Shown: piece by piece, positions 50,839-58,966 of the stretch | Layout of the letters: the number at the start of each line of letters is the position of its first letter | Numbering within the stretch: the stretch's first letter is position 1 | Origin: an uncultured Pelagibacteraceae bacterium | Lineage (GTDB): Bacteria; Pseudomonadota; Alphaproteobacteria; Pelagibacterales; Pelagibacteraceae | Length of the DNA: 59,799 nt | Direction: 5' to 3' | NCBI GenBank assembly: GCA_902572515.1 | Contig: CACGGJ010000005.1 | Coordinates: forward strand, 1-59,799 | Made by a program: the position numbers and the translations under genes | The notes under the pieces: generated by a model | The model's database searches: none | Seen by the model: only the letters and a program-made list of their open reading frames with translations | What the model was told of the DNA's origin: nothing

Positions 50839-51666
50839 ATGAGTATTGAAAAAATTATAAATGAAGCTTGGGAAAATAAAGACCAAGTAAACCAAAATTC
50901 AGATAAATCTTTAAAGGATGCTGTTAATCAAATTATTGATGATTTAGACAGTGGAAAAGCAAGAGTAGCTGAAAAGATCAATGGTGAATGGGTTACTCAT
51001 CAACATCTAAAAAAAGCTATCATGTTAAGCTTTAGAATGTATCCAATGGAAAATTTAAATGGTCCATACAGTAGCTGGTATGACAAAGCTCATTTACTTA
51101 AAGGAAAAACAGCTGGATGGACAAAAGAAGATCATGAAAAGGCTGGTTTTAGAATGGTACCTAATTCTCCAATAAGAAAAGGATCATTTATTGGAAAGAA
51201 TGCGGTTTTAATGCCATGCTACGTTAATATTGGTGCATATATTGATGAAGGAACAATGATGGATACGTTTAGTCGTGCAGGAAGTTGTTGTCAGATTGGA
51301 AAAAACTGTCATATCTCAGCTGGTACTGGGGTTGGTGGTGTATTAGAACCTGCTCAAGCATTACCAACAATTATCGAAGATAATGTTTTCCTAGGAGCGA
51401 TGTCTGAAGTAGTAGAAGGTGTAATAGTTGGAGAAGGTTCTGTTCTGAGTATGGGAATGTATATTGGTCAATCAACAAAAATTGTTAATAGAAAAACTGG
51501 TGAAATAACTTATGGAAAAATTCCACCTTATTCAGTGGTAGTTCCAGGATCCTTGCCAGATAAAAAGAATCCACAAGCACCATCTTTATATTGTGCAGTA
51601 ATAATTAAACAAGTAGACGAAAAAACAAGATCGAAAACATCAGTTAATGATCTTTTAAGAGAATAA
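50839..51666 (+). CDS. dapD: 2,3,4,5-tetrahydropyridine-2,6-dicarboxylate N-succinyltransferase
   Basis: DapD succinylates tetrahydrodipicolinate in the succinylase route to diaminopimelate and lysine. The 275-residue protein has an N-terminal helical domain and a left-handed beta-helix with hexapeptide repeats around I-G-K-N-A-V-L-M-P and I-G-A-Y-I-D-E-G-T-M-M-D-T, plus G-S-C-C-Q-I-G-K-N-C-H-I-S. Length and order are typical. dapE follows after 2 bp. Confidence 0.96.
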   Translation: MSIEKIINEAWENKDQVNQNSDKSLKDAVNQIIDDLDSGKARVAEKINGEWVTHQHLKKAIMLSFRMYPMENLNGPYSSWYDKAHLLKGKTAGWTKEDHEKAGFRMVPNSPIRKGSFIGKNAVLMPCYVNIGAYIDEGTMMDTFSRAGSCCQIGKNCHISAGTGVGGVLEPAQALPTIIEDNVFLGAMSEVVEGVIVGEGSVLSMGMYIGQSTKIVNRKTGEITYGKIPPYSVVVPGSLPDKKNPQAPSLYCAVIIKQVDEKTRSKTSVNDLLRE

Positions 51667-51668
51667 AA

Positions 51669-52826
51669 ATGCAAAAAATTAATGAACTTCAATTAGCAAA
51701 AGAGCTAATTAGGTTTCCATCTGTTACAAAAACTGATGCCGGTGTTATTAAATTTTTAGAAAAAAAATTAAAAAAAATCGGCTTTAAAACTAAAATTCTC
51801 GAGTTCAAAGATAAAAACAGTTATCCAGTAAAAAATCTTTACGCAAGACTTGGTACCGCAAGTCCAAATTTTTGTTATGCAGGTCATTTGGATGTAGTAC
51901 CACCTGGTAATTTGAATGATTGGACTGTTAATCCCTTTAAACCTGCTGTTAAGAAAGGATACTTAATTGGTAGAGGTGCAAATGATATGAAAAGCTCAAT
52001 AGCTGCATTTGTTACCGCGGTAAGTAACTTTTCTAAAAAAAACAAAAAATTTGGTGGCTCCATCAGCCTTCTAATTACTGGAGATGAAGAAGGAATTGCT
52101 ATTAATGGGACGAAAAAAGTTGTTGAATATTTGAGGAAAAGAAAAGAAAAAATAGATTTTTGCTTAGTAGGAGAACCTACGAATCCAAATAAATTAGGAG
52201 AAATGATTAAAATTGGTCGTAGAGGTAGTATGACTGGAAAATTGACTGTAATTGGTATTCAAGGTCATGTAGCTTACCCTAACAGAGCAAACAATCCATC
52301 AACAGCTTTAGTCCAAATACTCAAAAAGTTAAAAGAAGTTAAATTTGATAAAGGAACAAAAGATTTTCAACCTACAAATTTAGAAATTACAAAAATTAAC
52401 ATTGATAATTCAGCTGATAATGTAATTCCAGGATTAGCTGGTGCATCTTTTAATATTAGATTTAATAACAAACACACATCTTACAAATTAAAGAATAAAA
52501 TTAATAAAATAATAAAACAAATTTGTAATAAAAATAAATCAAAATATAAAATTGAATATAGTGTTTCTGGTGAGGCCTTTTTAACTAAGCCTAACAAAAC
52601 CACATTTATGATACAAAATACAATAAAGAGAATTACTAAAATTAAACCTAAATTATCTACAACTGGTGGTACGTCAGATGCTAGATTTATAAGAAAAATA
52701 GCTCCATGTTTAGAATTTGGGTTAGTAGGAAAAACCATGCATAAGGTAGGGGAATGTGTGTCCTTATCTGATTTAAAAAGATTAACTTTAATTTATACTA
52801 AAATCTTAGACAACTACTTTAAGTGA
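51669..52826 (+). CDS. dapE: Succinyl-diaminopimelate desuccinylase
   Basis: A dinuclear zinc peptidase-fold enzyme that removes succinate from succinyl-diaminopimelate. The 385-residue protein has the metal motif C-Y-A-G-H-L-D-V-V-P near 69-78, G-R-G-A-N-D-M-K near 97-104 and the G-D-E-E-G catalytic block near 137-141. The C-terminal T-G-G-T-S-D-A-R-F and final M-H-K-V-G-E motifs are normal. It ends inside the GTG start of the deacetylase gene. Confidence 0.96.
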   Translation: MQKINELQLAKELIRFPSVTKTDAGVIKFLEKKLKKIGFKTKILEFKDKNSYPVKNLYARLGTASPNFCYAGHLDVVPPGNLNDWTVNPFKPAVKKGYLIGRGANDMKSSIAAFVTAVSNFSKKNKKFGGSISLLITGDEEGIAINGTKKVVEYLRKRKEKIDFCLVGEPTNPNKLGEMIKIGRRGSMTGKLTVIGIQGHVAYPNRANNPSTALVQILKKLKEVKFDKGTKDFQPTNLEITKINIDNSADNVIPGLAGASFNIRFNNKHTSYKLKNKINKIIKQICNKNKSKYKIEYSVSGEAFLTKPNKTTFMIQNTIKRITKIKPKLSTTGGTSDARFIRKIAPCLEFGLVGKTMHKVGECVSLSDLKRLTLIYTKILDNYFK

Positions 52827-53752
52827 AAACTGGTTTAATTACATCAGATACATCTCAAAATCACGATACGGGTCCTGGACATCCAGAACAAATAGCTAGA
52901 GTATCAGTCATAGTAGAAAATTTTAAAAAACTTAATAATAAAAATCTTATATGGAAGAAACCATCTAAAGTTTCAGATGATATTCTATTAACCACACATG
53001 AAAAGAATTATTTAAATTTAGTAAAAAGTTCTTTCCCAAAAAAAGGTTTTTCTTCACTTGATGGAGATACAATTATTTCACCTGGAAGCAAAGACGCAAC
53101 CTTCGATGCTGTTGGATCAATAATTGCTGCAATTGATGGAGTAGAAAAAAAAGAATTTAGAAATGCATTTTGTAGTGTACGACCTCCTGGACATCATAGC
53201 TCACAAAATAAGGCTGCTGGTTTTTGCATTTTAAATTCAGTAAGTATTGGTGCAAATTATTTGTTGAAAAAATATAAATATAAGAAAGTTGCAATAATAG
53301 ATTTTGATGTACATCACGGTAATGGAACACAGGATATTTTTTATGAAAATGAAAATGTTCTTTTCATATCAACTCACCAATATCCCTACTATCCAGGAAC
53401 TGGTTCAGAACAAGAAAGAGGTAAATTTAACAATATTTTTAATATACCTTTGCCAGCTGGTATAAGTTCAGAAGAATATTTAAACGTATTTGACCGTGTA
53501 CTAAAAAAAATAGAAGAGTTTAATCCAGAATTTATATTAATCAGTGCCGGTTTTGATGCACATGAGGATGACCCTCTCGCTCAATTTAATTTAAAAACAG
53601 AGGATTATTTCACTATTACCAAAAGAATATTGGAGGCTTCTAAAAAATTTTGTAATGGAAAGATTGTATCAATTTTAGAAGGCGGTTATGATCTAAATGC
53701 ACTTCGAGATAGTACTAAAAGACATGTTGATGCTCTTTTAGAATTTAATTGA
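52823..53752 (+). CDS. Histone deacetylase-like (AcuC/HDAC superfamily) amidohydrolase
   Basis: The 309-residue protein belongs to the zinc-dependent HDAC superfamily: R-P-P-G-H-H near 112-117, I-D-F-D-V-H-H-G-N-G-T-Q near 151-162 (two metal ligands Asp and His), S-A-G-F-D-A-H near 243-249 and the final L-E-G-G-Y-D-L. Bacterial members deacetylate acetylpolyamines, acetoin-pathway proteins such as acetyl-CoA synthetase, or other lysines; the substrate cannot be told here. The start is a GTG that overlaps the dapE stop. It is followed by a SET-domain methyltransferase gene 33 bp downstream. Confidence 0.9.
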   Translation: MKTGLITSDTSQNHDTGPGHPEQIARVSVIVENFKKLNNKNLIWKKPSKVSDDILLTTHEKNYLNLVKSSFPKKGFSSLDGDTIISPGSKDATFDAVGSIIAAIDGVEKKEFRNAFCSVRPPGHHSSQNKAAGFCILNSVSIGANYLLKKYKYKKVAIIDFDVHHGNGTQDIFYENENVLFISTHQYPYYPGTGSEQERGKFNNIFNIPLPAGISSEEYLNVFDRVLKKIEEFNPEFILISAGFDAHEDDPLAQFNLKTEDYFTITKRILEASKKFCNGKIVSILEGGYDLNALRDSTKRHVDALLEFN

Positions 53753-53785
53753 TAATCTTTAAAAAAACTCTAAATAAAAAATTTC

Positions 53786-54277
53786 ATGAAGTTATATAAA
53801 ATAAAAAAATCTAGCATTGATAATAAAGGAAGAGGACTTTATGCAACTCGTAACATTAAAGAGGGAACCAAAATAATTGATTATGTCGGAAAACTGATAA
53901 CAAAAAAACAAACACAAGATTCTGAAAAGTACGATAATAGTAAACCAATATATTTATTCACAATAAATAAAAGATACGATCTAGATGGAGATTTTTCATG
54001 GAATACCGCAGGTTTAATTAATCATTCTTGTGATAATAATTGTGATTACGATGGAAAGGGATTGAAAATTTGGGTGAAAGCAATCAAAGATATTAAAAAA
54101 GGTGAGGAGTTTACCTGTGATTATGGATTTGGTTATGATGAAAACTACAAACAATTTCCTTGTAAATGTAAATCAAAAAACTGTTGTGGGTATATTGTAA
54201 GAGCTGAGTCTAGATGGCGAATAAATAAAAAGTTTGCTATGAGCAATAAAAATAAATTAATAAAGAACTTTAAATAA
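53786..54277 (+). CDS. SET-domain protein-lysine methyltransferase
   Basis: The 163-residue protein is a minimal SET domain: GRGLYATRNIKEG at 15-27, the pseudoknot motif INHSCDNNCDY at 78-88 and E-F-T-C-D-Y-G-F near 108-115, with a post-SET cysteine cluster (Cys126, Cys128, Cys133, Cys134). SET enzymes methylate lysines with S-adenosylmethionine. The protein has no membrane segment or other domain. It follows the HDAC-like gene by 33 bp on the same strand and overlaps the convergent truA by 21 bp. Substrate is unknown. Confidence 0.88.
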   Translation: MKLYKIKKSSIDNKGRGLYATRNIKEGTKIIDYVGKLITKKQTQDSEKYDNSKPIYLFTINKRYDLDGDFSWNTAGLINHSCDNNCDYDGKGLKIWVKAIKDIKKGEEFTCDYGFGYDENYKQFPCKCKSKNCCGYIVRAESRWRINKKFAMSNKNKLIKNFK

Positions 54278-54997
54278 AAATAAACCACTTGGTGGTGCTG
54301 GAGGAGCACACAGTGTTCTTTTTTTTGACTTAAATCTCTCTTCAAAAGTTTTCAAATCCCATTTAGTTTCTCCCAAGTATTTTAAACAACCAACCATAGA
54401 TCTAACCTGATTTTGTAAAAATGATTGAGAACTAAATTGAAATTCAATTTTATTTTTTGATGATTTAATTTTAATTGATTTAATAGTTTTAATTGGACTT
54501 TTAGCGTGACAGCTTGAAGATCTAAAAGTTGAGTAATCATTAGTTCCTAATAACTTTTTTGCACCCTTTTTCATTAATTCTAAATTTAAAGGCCTACGAA
54601 CATGCCATGCTCTATTTTTTTCAATCATTGGTTGGCTTATTTGATTAAAAATAAAATATTTATAAATTCTTTGTTTTGCTGAAAATCTAGCATGAAATTT
54701 ATTATTTCTTTTTTTAATATTTTTAATTGCTACGTCCTTTAAATTTAAAAAGTGATTAATGGATTTTAAAAATTTAATTTTATCTTTTATTTTATTTTTG
54801 TAATCAAAGTGTGCAGATTGCTCAAATGCATGAACCCCTGCATCAGTTCTTCCTTGACCATGTAAAACAATTTTTTCTTTTAATAATTTTGATAATTTTT
54901 CTTGAATTAATCCTTGAATTGTTGGGCCCTTTTTTTGAATTTGCCATCCTCTAAAATTTGTCCCTGCATACTCAATAAGTATTTGGTATCTATTCAT
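54257..54997 (-). CDS. truA: tRNA pseudouridine(38-40) synthase TruA
   Basis: TruA modifies positions 38-40 of the tRNA anticodon arm. The 246-residue protein has the R-G-W-Q-I-Q-K-K near 17-24, the catalytic H-G-Q-G-R-T-D-A-G-V-H-A near 47-58 with Asp53, the H-A-R-F-S-A-K-Q-R-I-Y-K-Y block near 102-114, and L-Q-N-Q-V-R-S-M-V-G near 209-218. It follows fmt with a 1-bp overlap. Confidence 0.96.
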   Translation of the reverse strand: MNRYQILIEYAGTNFRGWQIQKKGPTIQGLIQEKLSKLLKEKIVLHGQGRTDAGVHAFEQSAHFDYKNKIKDKIKFLKSINHFLNLKDVAIKNIKKRNNKFHARFSAKQRIYKYFIFNQISQPMIEKNRAWHVRRPLNLELMKKGAKKLLGTNDYSTFRSSSCHAKSPIKTIKSIKIKSSKNKIEFQFSSQSFLQNQVRSMVGCLKYLGETKWDLKTFEERFKSKKRTLCAPPAPPSGLFLFKVLY

Positions 54998-55920
54998 TAT
55001 AAAAATGAGCCCTTTTTAATTTGTGTTCCTAAAACAAATTCTCCAATACTTTGAGACTTTTTTCCTTGTCTTTGTATTTCTTTAATTTTTATTGATTTTT
55101 TATCTCCACATGAAATTTCTAAATGGTCAGATAGAACCTCACCTGGTTTTCCTTGTGTTTGTCCAATTTCTGCTTTTAATATTTTATATCTCTCACCGTT
55201 AAACATGAAATAGGCTCCTGGAGTTGGATAAAGTCCATTTATTTTACCAATTATAATTTTAGCATCTTCTTTCCAATTAATCTGCCCCTCTAATTTTTGA
55301 ATTTTTGATGCGTATGTAGCTGATGAGTGATCTTGTTCTATAAAGTTTGCTTTATCCTCATATATATCATCTATATTATCTAAAATTTTCTCTGCAGCCA
55401 AACTTGATAGCTTTTCATTAATATCCTCAGCATTTAAATTATTTTCTATATTAATTTTATAAACATTACATACTGGTCCTGTATCTAGTTCCTCTCCTAT
55501 TTTCATAATACTAATTCCTGTCTCTTTATCTAAATTCATAATTGATCTTTGAATAGGAGCAGCGCCTCTCCATTTTGGAAGAATAGATGCATGTATATTA
55601 ATAAATCCTTTTTTAGTTAATTTTAAATACGACTTTGGTATAATTTGACCATAAGCAACAACTATTGCCAAATCTGCCTCTAAAGATTTAAAATATTCTA
55701 ATTCATCTAAATTTTCTTTTAATGAATTTGGTGTTCTAAATTCTATATTTAAAGTCTCTGAAATTAATTGAATTGGTGATTTATTAATTTTTTGACCTCT
55801 TTTAGATTTTTGAGGTGGTTGTGTGTAAACACAAGAAATAGGATATCCATTTTGATAAAGTGATTTTAAAATTGGAACAGCGAACATGGGAGTACCCATA
55901 AAAACTATTTTTTTTAGCAT
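54997..55920 (-). CDS. fmt: Methionyl-tRNA formyltransferase
   Basis: Fmt formylates initiator Met-tRNA. The 307-residue protein begins V-F-M-G-T-P-M-F-A-V-P near 6-16, has the catalytic block I-N-I-H-A-S-I-L-P-K-W-R-G-A-A-P-I near 107-123 and T-G-I-S-I-M-K-I near 133-140, followed by the C-terminal tRNA-binding domain. It lies between def and truA, the usual def-fmt pair. Confidence 0.96.
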   Translation of the reverse strand: MLKKIVFMGTPMFAVPILKSLYQNGYPISCVYTQPPQKSKRGQKINKSPIQLISETLNIEFRTPNSLKENLDELEYFKSLEADLAIVVAYGQIIPKSYLKLTKKGFINIHASILPKWRGAAPIQRSIMNLDKETGISIMKIGEELDTGPVCNVYKINIENNLNAEDINEKLSSLAAEKILDNIDDIYEDKANFIEQDHSSATYASKIQKLEGQINWKEDAKIIIGKINGLYPTPGAYFMFNGERYKILKAEIGQTQGKPGEVLSDHLEISCGDKKSIKIKEIQRQGKKSQSIGEFVLGTQIKKGSFL

Positions 55921-55923
55921 TGA

Positions 55924-56442
55924 TTAATCTTCTACAGAAGTAGATTTTAATTTTGATAATTTTTTAATTATCATTGACCTTTTTAATTTTGAAAGATAAT
56001 CAATAAATAGGATTCCCTCTAAATGGTCCATCTCGTGCTGAATGCATGTTGCCAGAAGACCATCGGCCTTTAGCAATTTCTTTTCTCCATCGTAATCAAG
56101 ATATTCTACTTCACACTTACTAGGTCTATCAATTTCTGCAAACTGATTTGGTACAGAAAGACATCCTTCCTCATAAGTTGCTTTTTCTGGATCTTTATTT
56201 TTGATAACCGGATTTATGAAATATCTTGGCTCTTTTTTATTCTCATCTTTACTTATATCCATAACAATAATTCTCTTTGGTACACCAACTTGTATCGCCG
56301 CGAGACCAATTCCGTTTGCGTCATACATTGTCTCTAGCATATCATCCATCAATTTTTGCTCTTCTTTACCAACACTATTGACTGGTTTAGATATTTGCCT
56401 AAGTAATTTATTAGGTTCTGTTATTATAGTTCTGATAGCCAT
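55924..56442 (-). CDS. def: Peptide deformylase
   Basis: Def removes the formyl group from new proteins, using a metal ion. The 172-residue protein shows motif 1 G-I-G-L-A-A at 44-49, motif 2 E-G-C-L-S at 92-96 with ligand Cys94, and motif 3 Q-H-E-M-D-H at 135-140 with His136, Glu137 and His140. Length and motif spacing are typical of type I. First gene of def-fmt-truA; 3 bp to fmt. Confidence 0.97.
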   Translation of the reverse strand: MAIRTIITEPNKLLRQISKPVNSVGKEEQKLMDDMLETMYDANGIGLAAIQVGVPKRIIVMDISKDENKKEPRYFINPVIKNKDPEKATYEEGCLSVPNQFAEIDRPSKCEVEYLDYDGEKKLLKADGLLATCIQHEMDHLEGILFIDYLSKLKRSMIIKKLSKLKSTSVED

Positions 56443-56463
56443 AACTTGATTTTATTATAATTT

Positions 56464-58227
56464 TTATACTTTTAAAGGAAGAACTTTTAGCAATAGTTTG
56501 TTTCTAATTAAATCAACATTTAATTGATTTAAAGTATTGATAATAAAATAAACTGTATCTTCATCAATATTTTCAATTTTGTCAGGTCCAATTACCTCAA
56601 TTATTCTCAACAATGCGGCACCAATCTCATTATTATCTATCATTGTTTGAATATCTGCAGGCATTTCTGATTGCTTCACCTCATAAAGACCGTCATATTT
56701 TTTTGAAATTTTAACTCCATCAGATTTAAGCGCCTCTAGAAAAATTATATCTTTTTTTGATAAGAAATATTTTTTATCTTTTTTAATTTTCTTTAAAAAT
56801 TTATCTAGGTCCTCCTCAATTTTAGATTTTGCATAGTCCCCATTGAAATAATTTATAAGTTTTGATTGATGTAAAATTTTACTATTATATTTAATCTTTT
56901 TATCTGCTGTCTCTTTCTTGTTTAGATTACTATTATAAAATGTTGTAAAATTTGAGGGCACATCCTCAACATTAATTTCACCTAAAAATTTTTTTAATTC
57001 CAAATCAAAGGCATCACCTATTTCATCAGATATAAATAGATCCTTTAATATCTTTATAAATTCTAATTTAATTTTTGGTTCTTCAGTTAAAAGAGTTCTT
57101 TGATATAAAAGAGCGCGTCCCTCGATTGAAGATAGGGATTTATATGCCTCTTTTGCATTTAAAAATTGATTAATATTAAATTGGAATTTTTTATAAAATT
57201 CGAATAACTCCTCTTCAGAATAATTTTTATCATTAACAGCTTTTTCTATAGTAGAAATTTTTTCTACATCGGTAATCTCTATATCTTGAATTTTAAAAAG
57301 TAAATTTGCAGCTGAAAGATATTTCCAAATTATTTTAGGTGTATCTTCACTTGGTTCATAAGAAAACTCAGGGTTAGTTCTATGAGCTAAATGAAAATCT
57401 AAAATTGAATTTATTGATATTTCTTTATCTGCTTCATCTAAATATCCAAACAAATAATTTATTTTGTTTTCGTAATAACTATCTTCAAAACCTAACTCTT
57501 TTTTTAAATCTAAGATTAGTTGTGCTTCTTCATTTTTTCCATAATTGATTAAACAATATAAATTAAATTTTGATAGATATTCATCTTGAATGGGTTCAGA
57601 ATTTTTAGAAAAAATCTCACATGTTTTTTTTACGTTTGACTCTGATAAATAAGTATCTACCAAATATCTTGTTAAATTTGGATGCAAATTTATTATTTGA
57701 TTTTTAATTAAATATTCTTCTATTAATTCTAAGTTTGCATTTTTTATTAACCAATCAGATTTAAAGCTCATAAATTCTTTCTCAGTAATATTTTGAGTTG
57801 GAGAATAAGCGTTGGTTAATAAAGATATGTGCATTATATCGGATGCATCCTCTGAAAGATTAAACTTATTAATATTCTGAAATAAATTTTTTAATTTAGT
57901 TCCATCAGAATTTGACCACATATCCATACTCAAACCGTATTGACTGGGATCATATAGTCCAACAATTTTAATTTCTTTTGATGAAAATTCTTTATCAAGT
58001 TTAATAGTATCTGTTTGTTTATTTGTTTGTAGTTCGTAAACACTATTCTGAGCAGTGCCGCTAGAATTTTCACTTGAAATATTTGTTTCTGAAATAACTT
58101 GATTATCTTTTTTTTCTATATTCCAAATATCAATCGGTTTTTCTTCTGCAAACACAGATGTAAAAAAAATAAGACAAACAAATTTAATAAAAAAAATTTT
58201 CTTATTTAACAATTTTAAAATTTTCAT
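56464..58227 (-). CDS. Large secreted protein of unknown function
   Basis: From the ATG at 58227 the protein has 587 residues. A signal peptide is clear: basic N-region, hydrophobic K-F-V-C-L-I-F-F-T-S-V-F-A with cleavage likely after Ala27. A Ser/Asn/Thr-rich linker (about 45-80) follows, then about 480 residues of charged helices, with no cysteine cluster, repeat unit or known catalytic motif that I recognise. The all-helical pattern could be TPR-like. An in-frame TTG at 58272 is possible but would lie outside a normal signal peptide. The gene overlaps the end of the 60-residue membrane protein gene by 26 bp and lies between it and def. Confidence 0.75.
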   Translation of the reverse strand: MKILKLLNKKIFFIKFVCLIFFTSVFAEEKPIDIWNIEKKDNQVISETNISSENSSGTAQNSVYELQTNKQTDTIKLDKEFSSKEIKIVGLYDPSQYGLSMDMWSNSDGTKLKNLFQNINKFNLSEDASDIMHISLLTNAYSPTQNITEKEFMSFKSDWLIKNANLELIEEYLIKNQIINLHPNLTRYLVDTYLSESNVKKTCEIFSKNSEPIQDEYLSKFNLYCLINYGKNEEAQLILDLKKELGFEDSYYENKINYLFGYLDEADKEISINSILDFHLAHRTNPEFSYEPSEDTPKIIWKYLSAANLLFKIQDIEITDVEKISTIEKAVNDKNYSEEELFEFYKKFQFNINQFLNAKEAYKSLSSIEGRALLYQRTLLTEEPKIKLEFIKILKDLFISDEIGDAFDLELKKFLGEINVEDVPSNFTTFYNSNLNKKETADKKIKYNSKILHQSKLINYFNGDYAKSKIEEDLDKFLKKIKKDKKYFLSKKDIIFLEALKSDGVKISKKYDGLYEVKQSEMPADIQTMIDNNEIGAALLRIIEVIGPDKIENIDEDTVYFIINTLNQLNVDLIRNKLLLKVLPLKV

Positions 58228-58384
58228 TTGGAATAATTTTTTCAATTTCTTTTTTAGGTGCAGGAAAATCAATTGTACTTAGAAAAAAAATAATACCTAA
58301 AATAACCCCTAATCCAATTATAGATTTAATCACAAGTCCTATGATACTTGCTTTGCCTGAACTTGTGTTTTTAATGAATTGCAT
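58202..58384 (-). CDS. Small membrane protein, 60 residues
   Basis: The 60-residue product has one hydrophobic helix (about 13-36, with I-I-G-L-G-V-I-L-G-I-I-F-F-L) and a Pro/Lys/Glu-rich tail A-P-K-K-E-I-E-K-I-I-P. The charge pattern suggests the tail is in the periplasm. It overlaps the secreted-protein gene downstream by 26 bp, which points to coupled translation and a shared function. It is divergent from aroK, with 57 bp between the starts. No family recognised. Confidence 0.6.
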   Translation of the reverse strand: MQFIKNTSSGKASIIGLVIKSIIGLGVILGIIFFLSTIDFPAPKKEIEKIIPNENFKIVK

Positions 58385-58441
58385 ATACTTTTAGATAATT
58401 TCAAATTAAGACATATTTATGTTTTTTCAATAAAGAAACTT

Positions 58442-58966
58442 ATGAAATCAAAAGAAAATCTTGTTTTTTTAGGAATGATGGGATCTGGTAAAAGCTCTAT
58501 TGGATTATTAGTAGCAAAAAAATTAAAATTAAATTTTATAGATATCGACAAAATAATTGAAAAAAATTTAAATACATCAATACGAAAAATTTTTGAAAAT
58601 AAAGGTGAAGAATACTTTAGAAAAGTAGAGGAGCAAATTACATTAAAAAAACTTAAGTCAATTTCTACTGTGATTTCACTTGGAGGGGGGGCTTTTACAA
58701 ACAAAAATATAAGAAAAGAAGTTTTAAAAAATCATTTGTCATTTTGGCTTAATTGGGACGACAAAATATTGTTGAATAGAATAAAAGATAGTAAAAAAAG
58801 ACCTTTGGCAAGTAACGCTTCAGAAAATGAACTAATTGATTTAATTAAAAAACGGTCTAACATTTATTCAAAAGCCCAATATGAGATTAAATGTGATAAT
58901 TTAGATAAAAATGAAATTGTAATGCAAATTATTAAATTATATGAAAAAGCTGTCTTTAAAAATTAA
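58442..58966 (+). CDS. aroK: Shikimate kinase
   Basis: AroK phosphorylates shikimate for chorismate synthesis. The protein is 174 residues from the ATG at 58442, beginning MKSKENLVFLGMMGSGKS, with the P-loop G-M-M-G-S-G-K-S-S at 11-19, D-I-D-x-x-I-E near 34-40 and S-L-G-G-G-A-F near 79-85 (shikimate-binding). Upstream in-frame ATG at 58379 would add 21 residues not seen in the family. It overlaps aroB by 26 bp. Confidence 0.95.
   Translation: MKSKENLVFLGMMGSGKSSIGLLVAKKLKLNFIDIDKIIEKNLNTSIRKIFENKGEEYFRKVEEQITLKKLKSISTVISLGGGAFTNKNIRKEVLKNHLSFWLNWDDKILLNRIKDSKKRPLASNASENELIDLIKKRSNIYSKAQYEIKCDNLDKNEIVMQIIKLYEKAVFKN

Noticed and set aside
58228..58272. TTG start for the large secreted protein
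   Set aside because: It would place 15 extra residues before the signal peptide; the ATG at 58227 gives a standard signal sequence.
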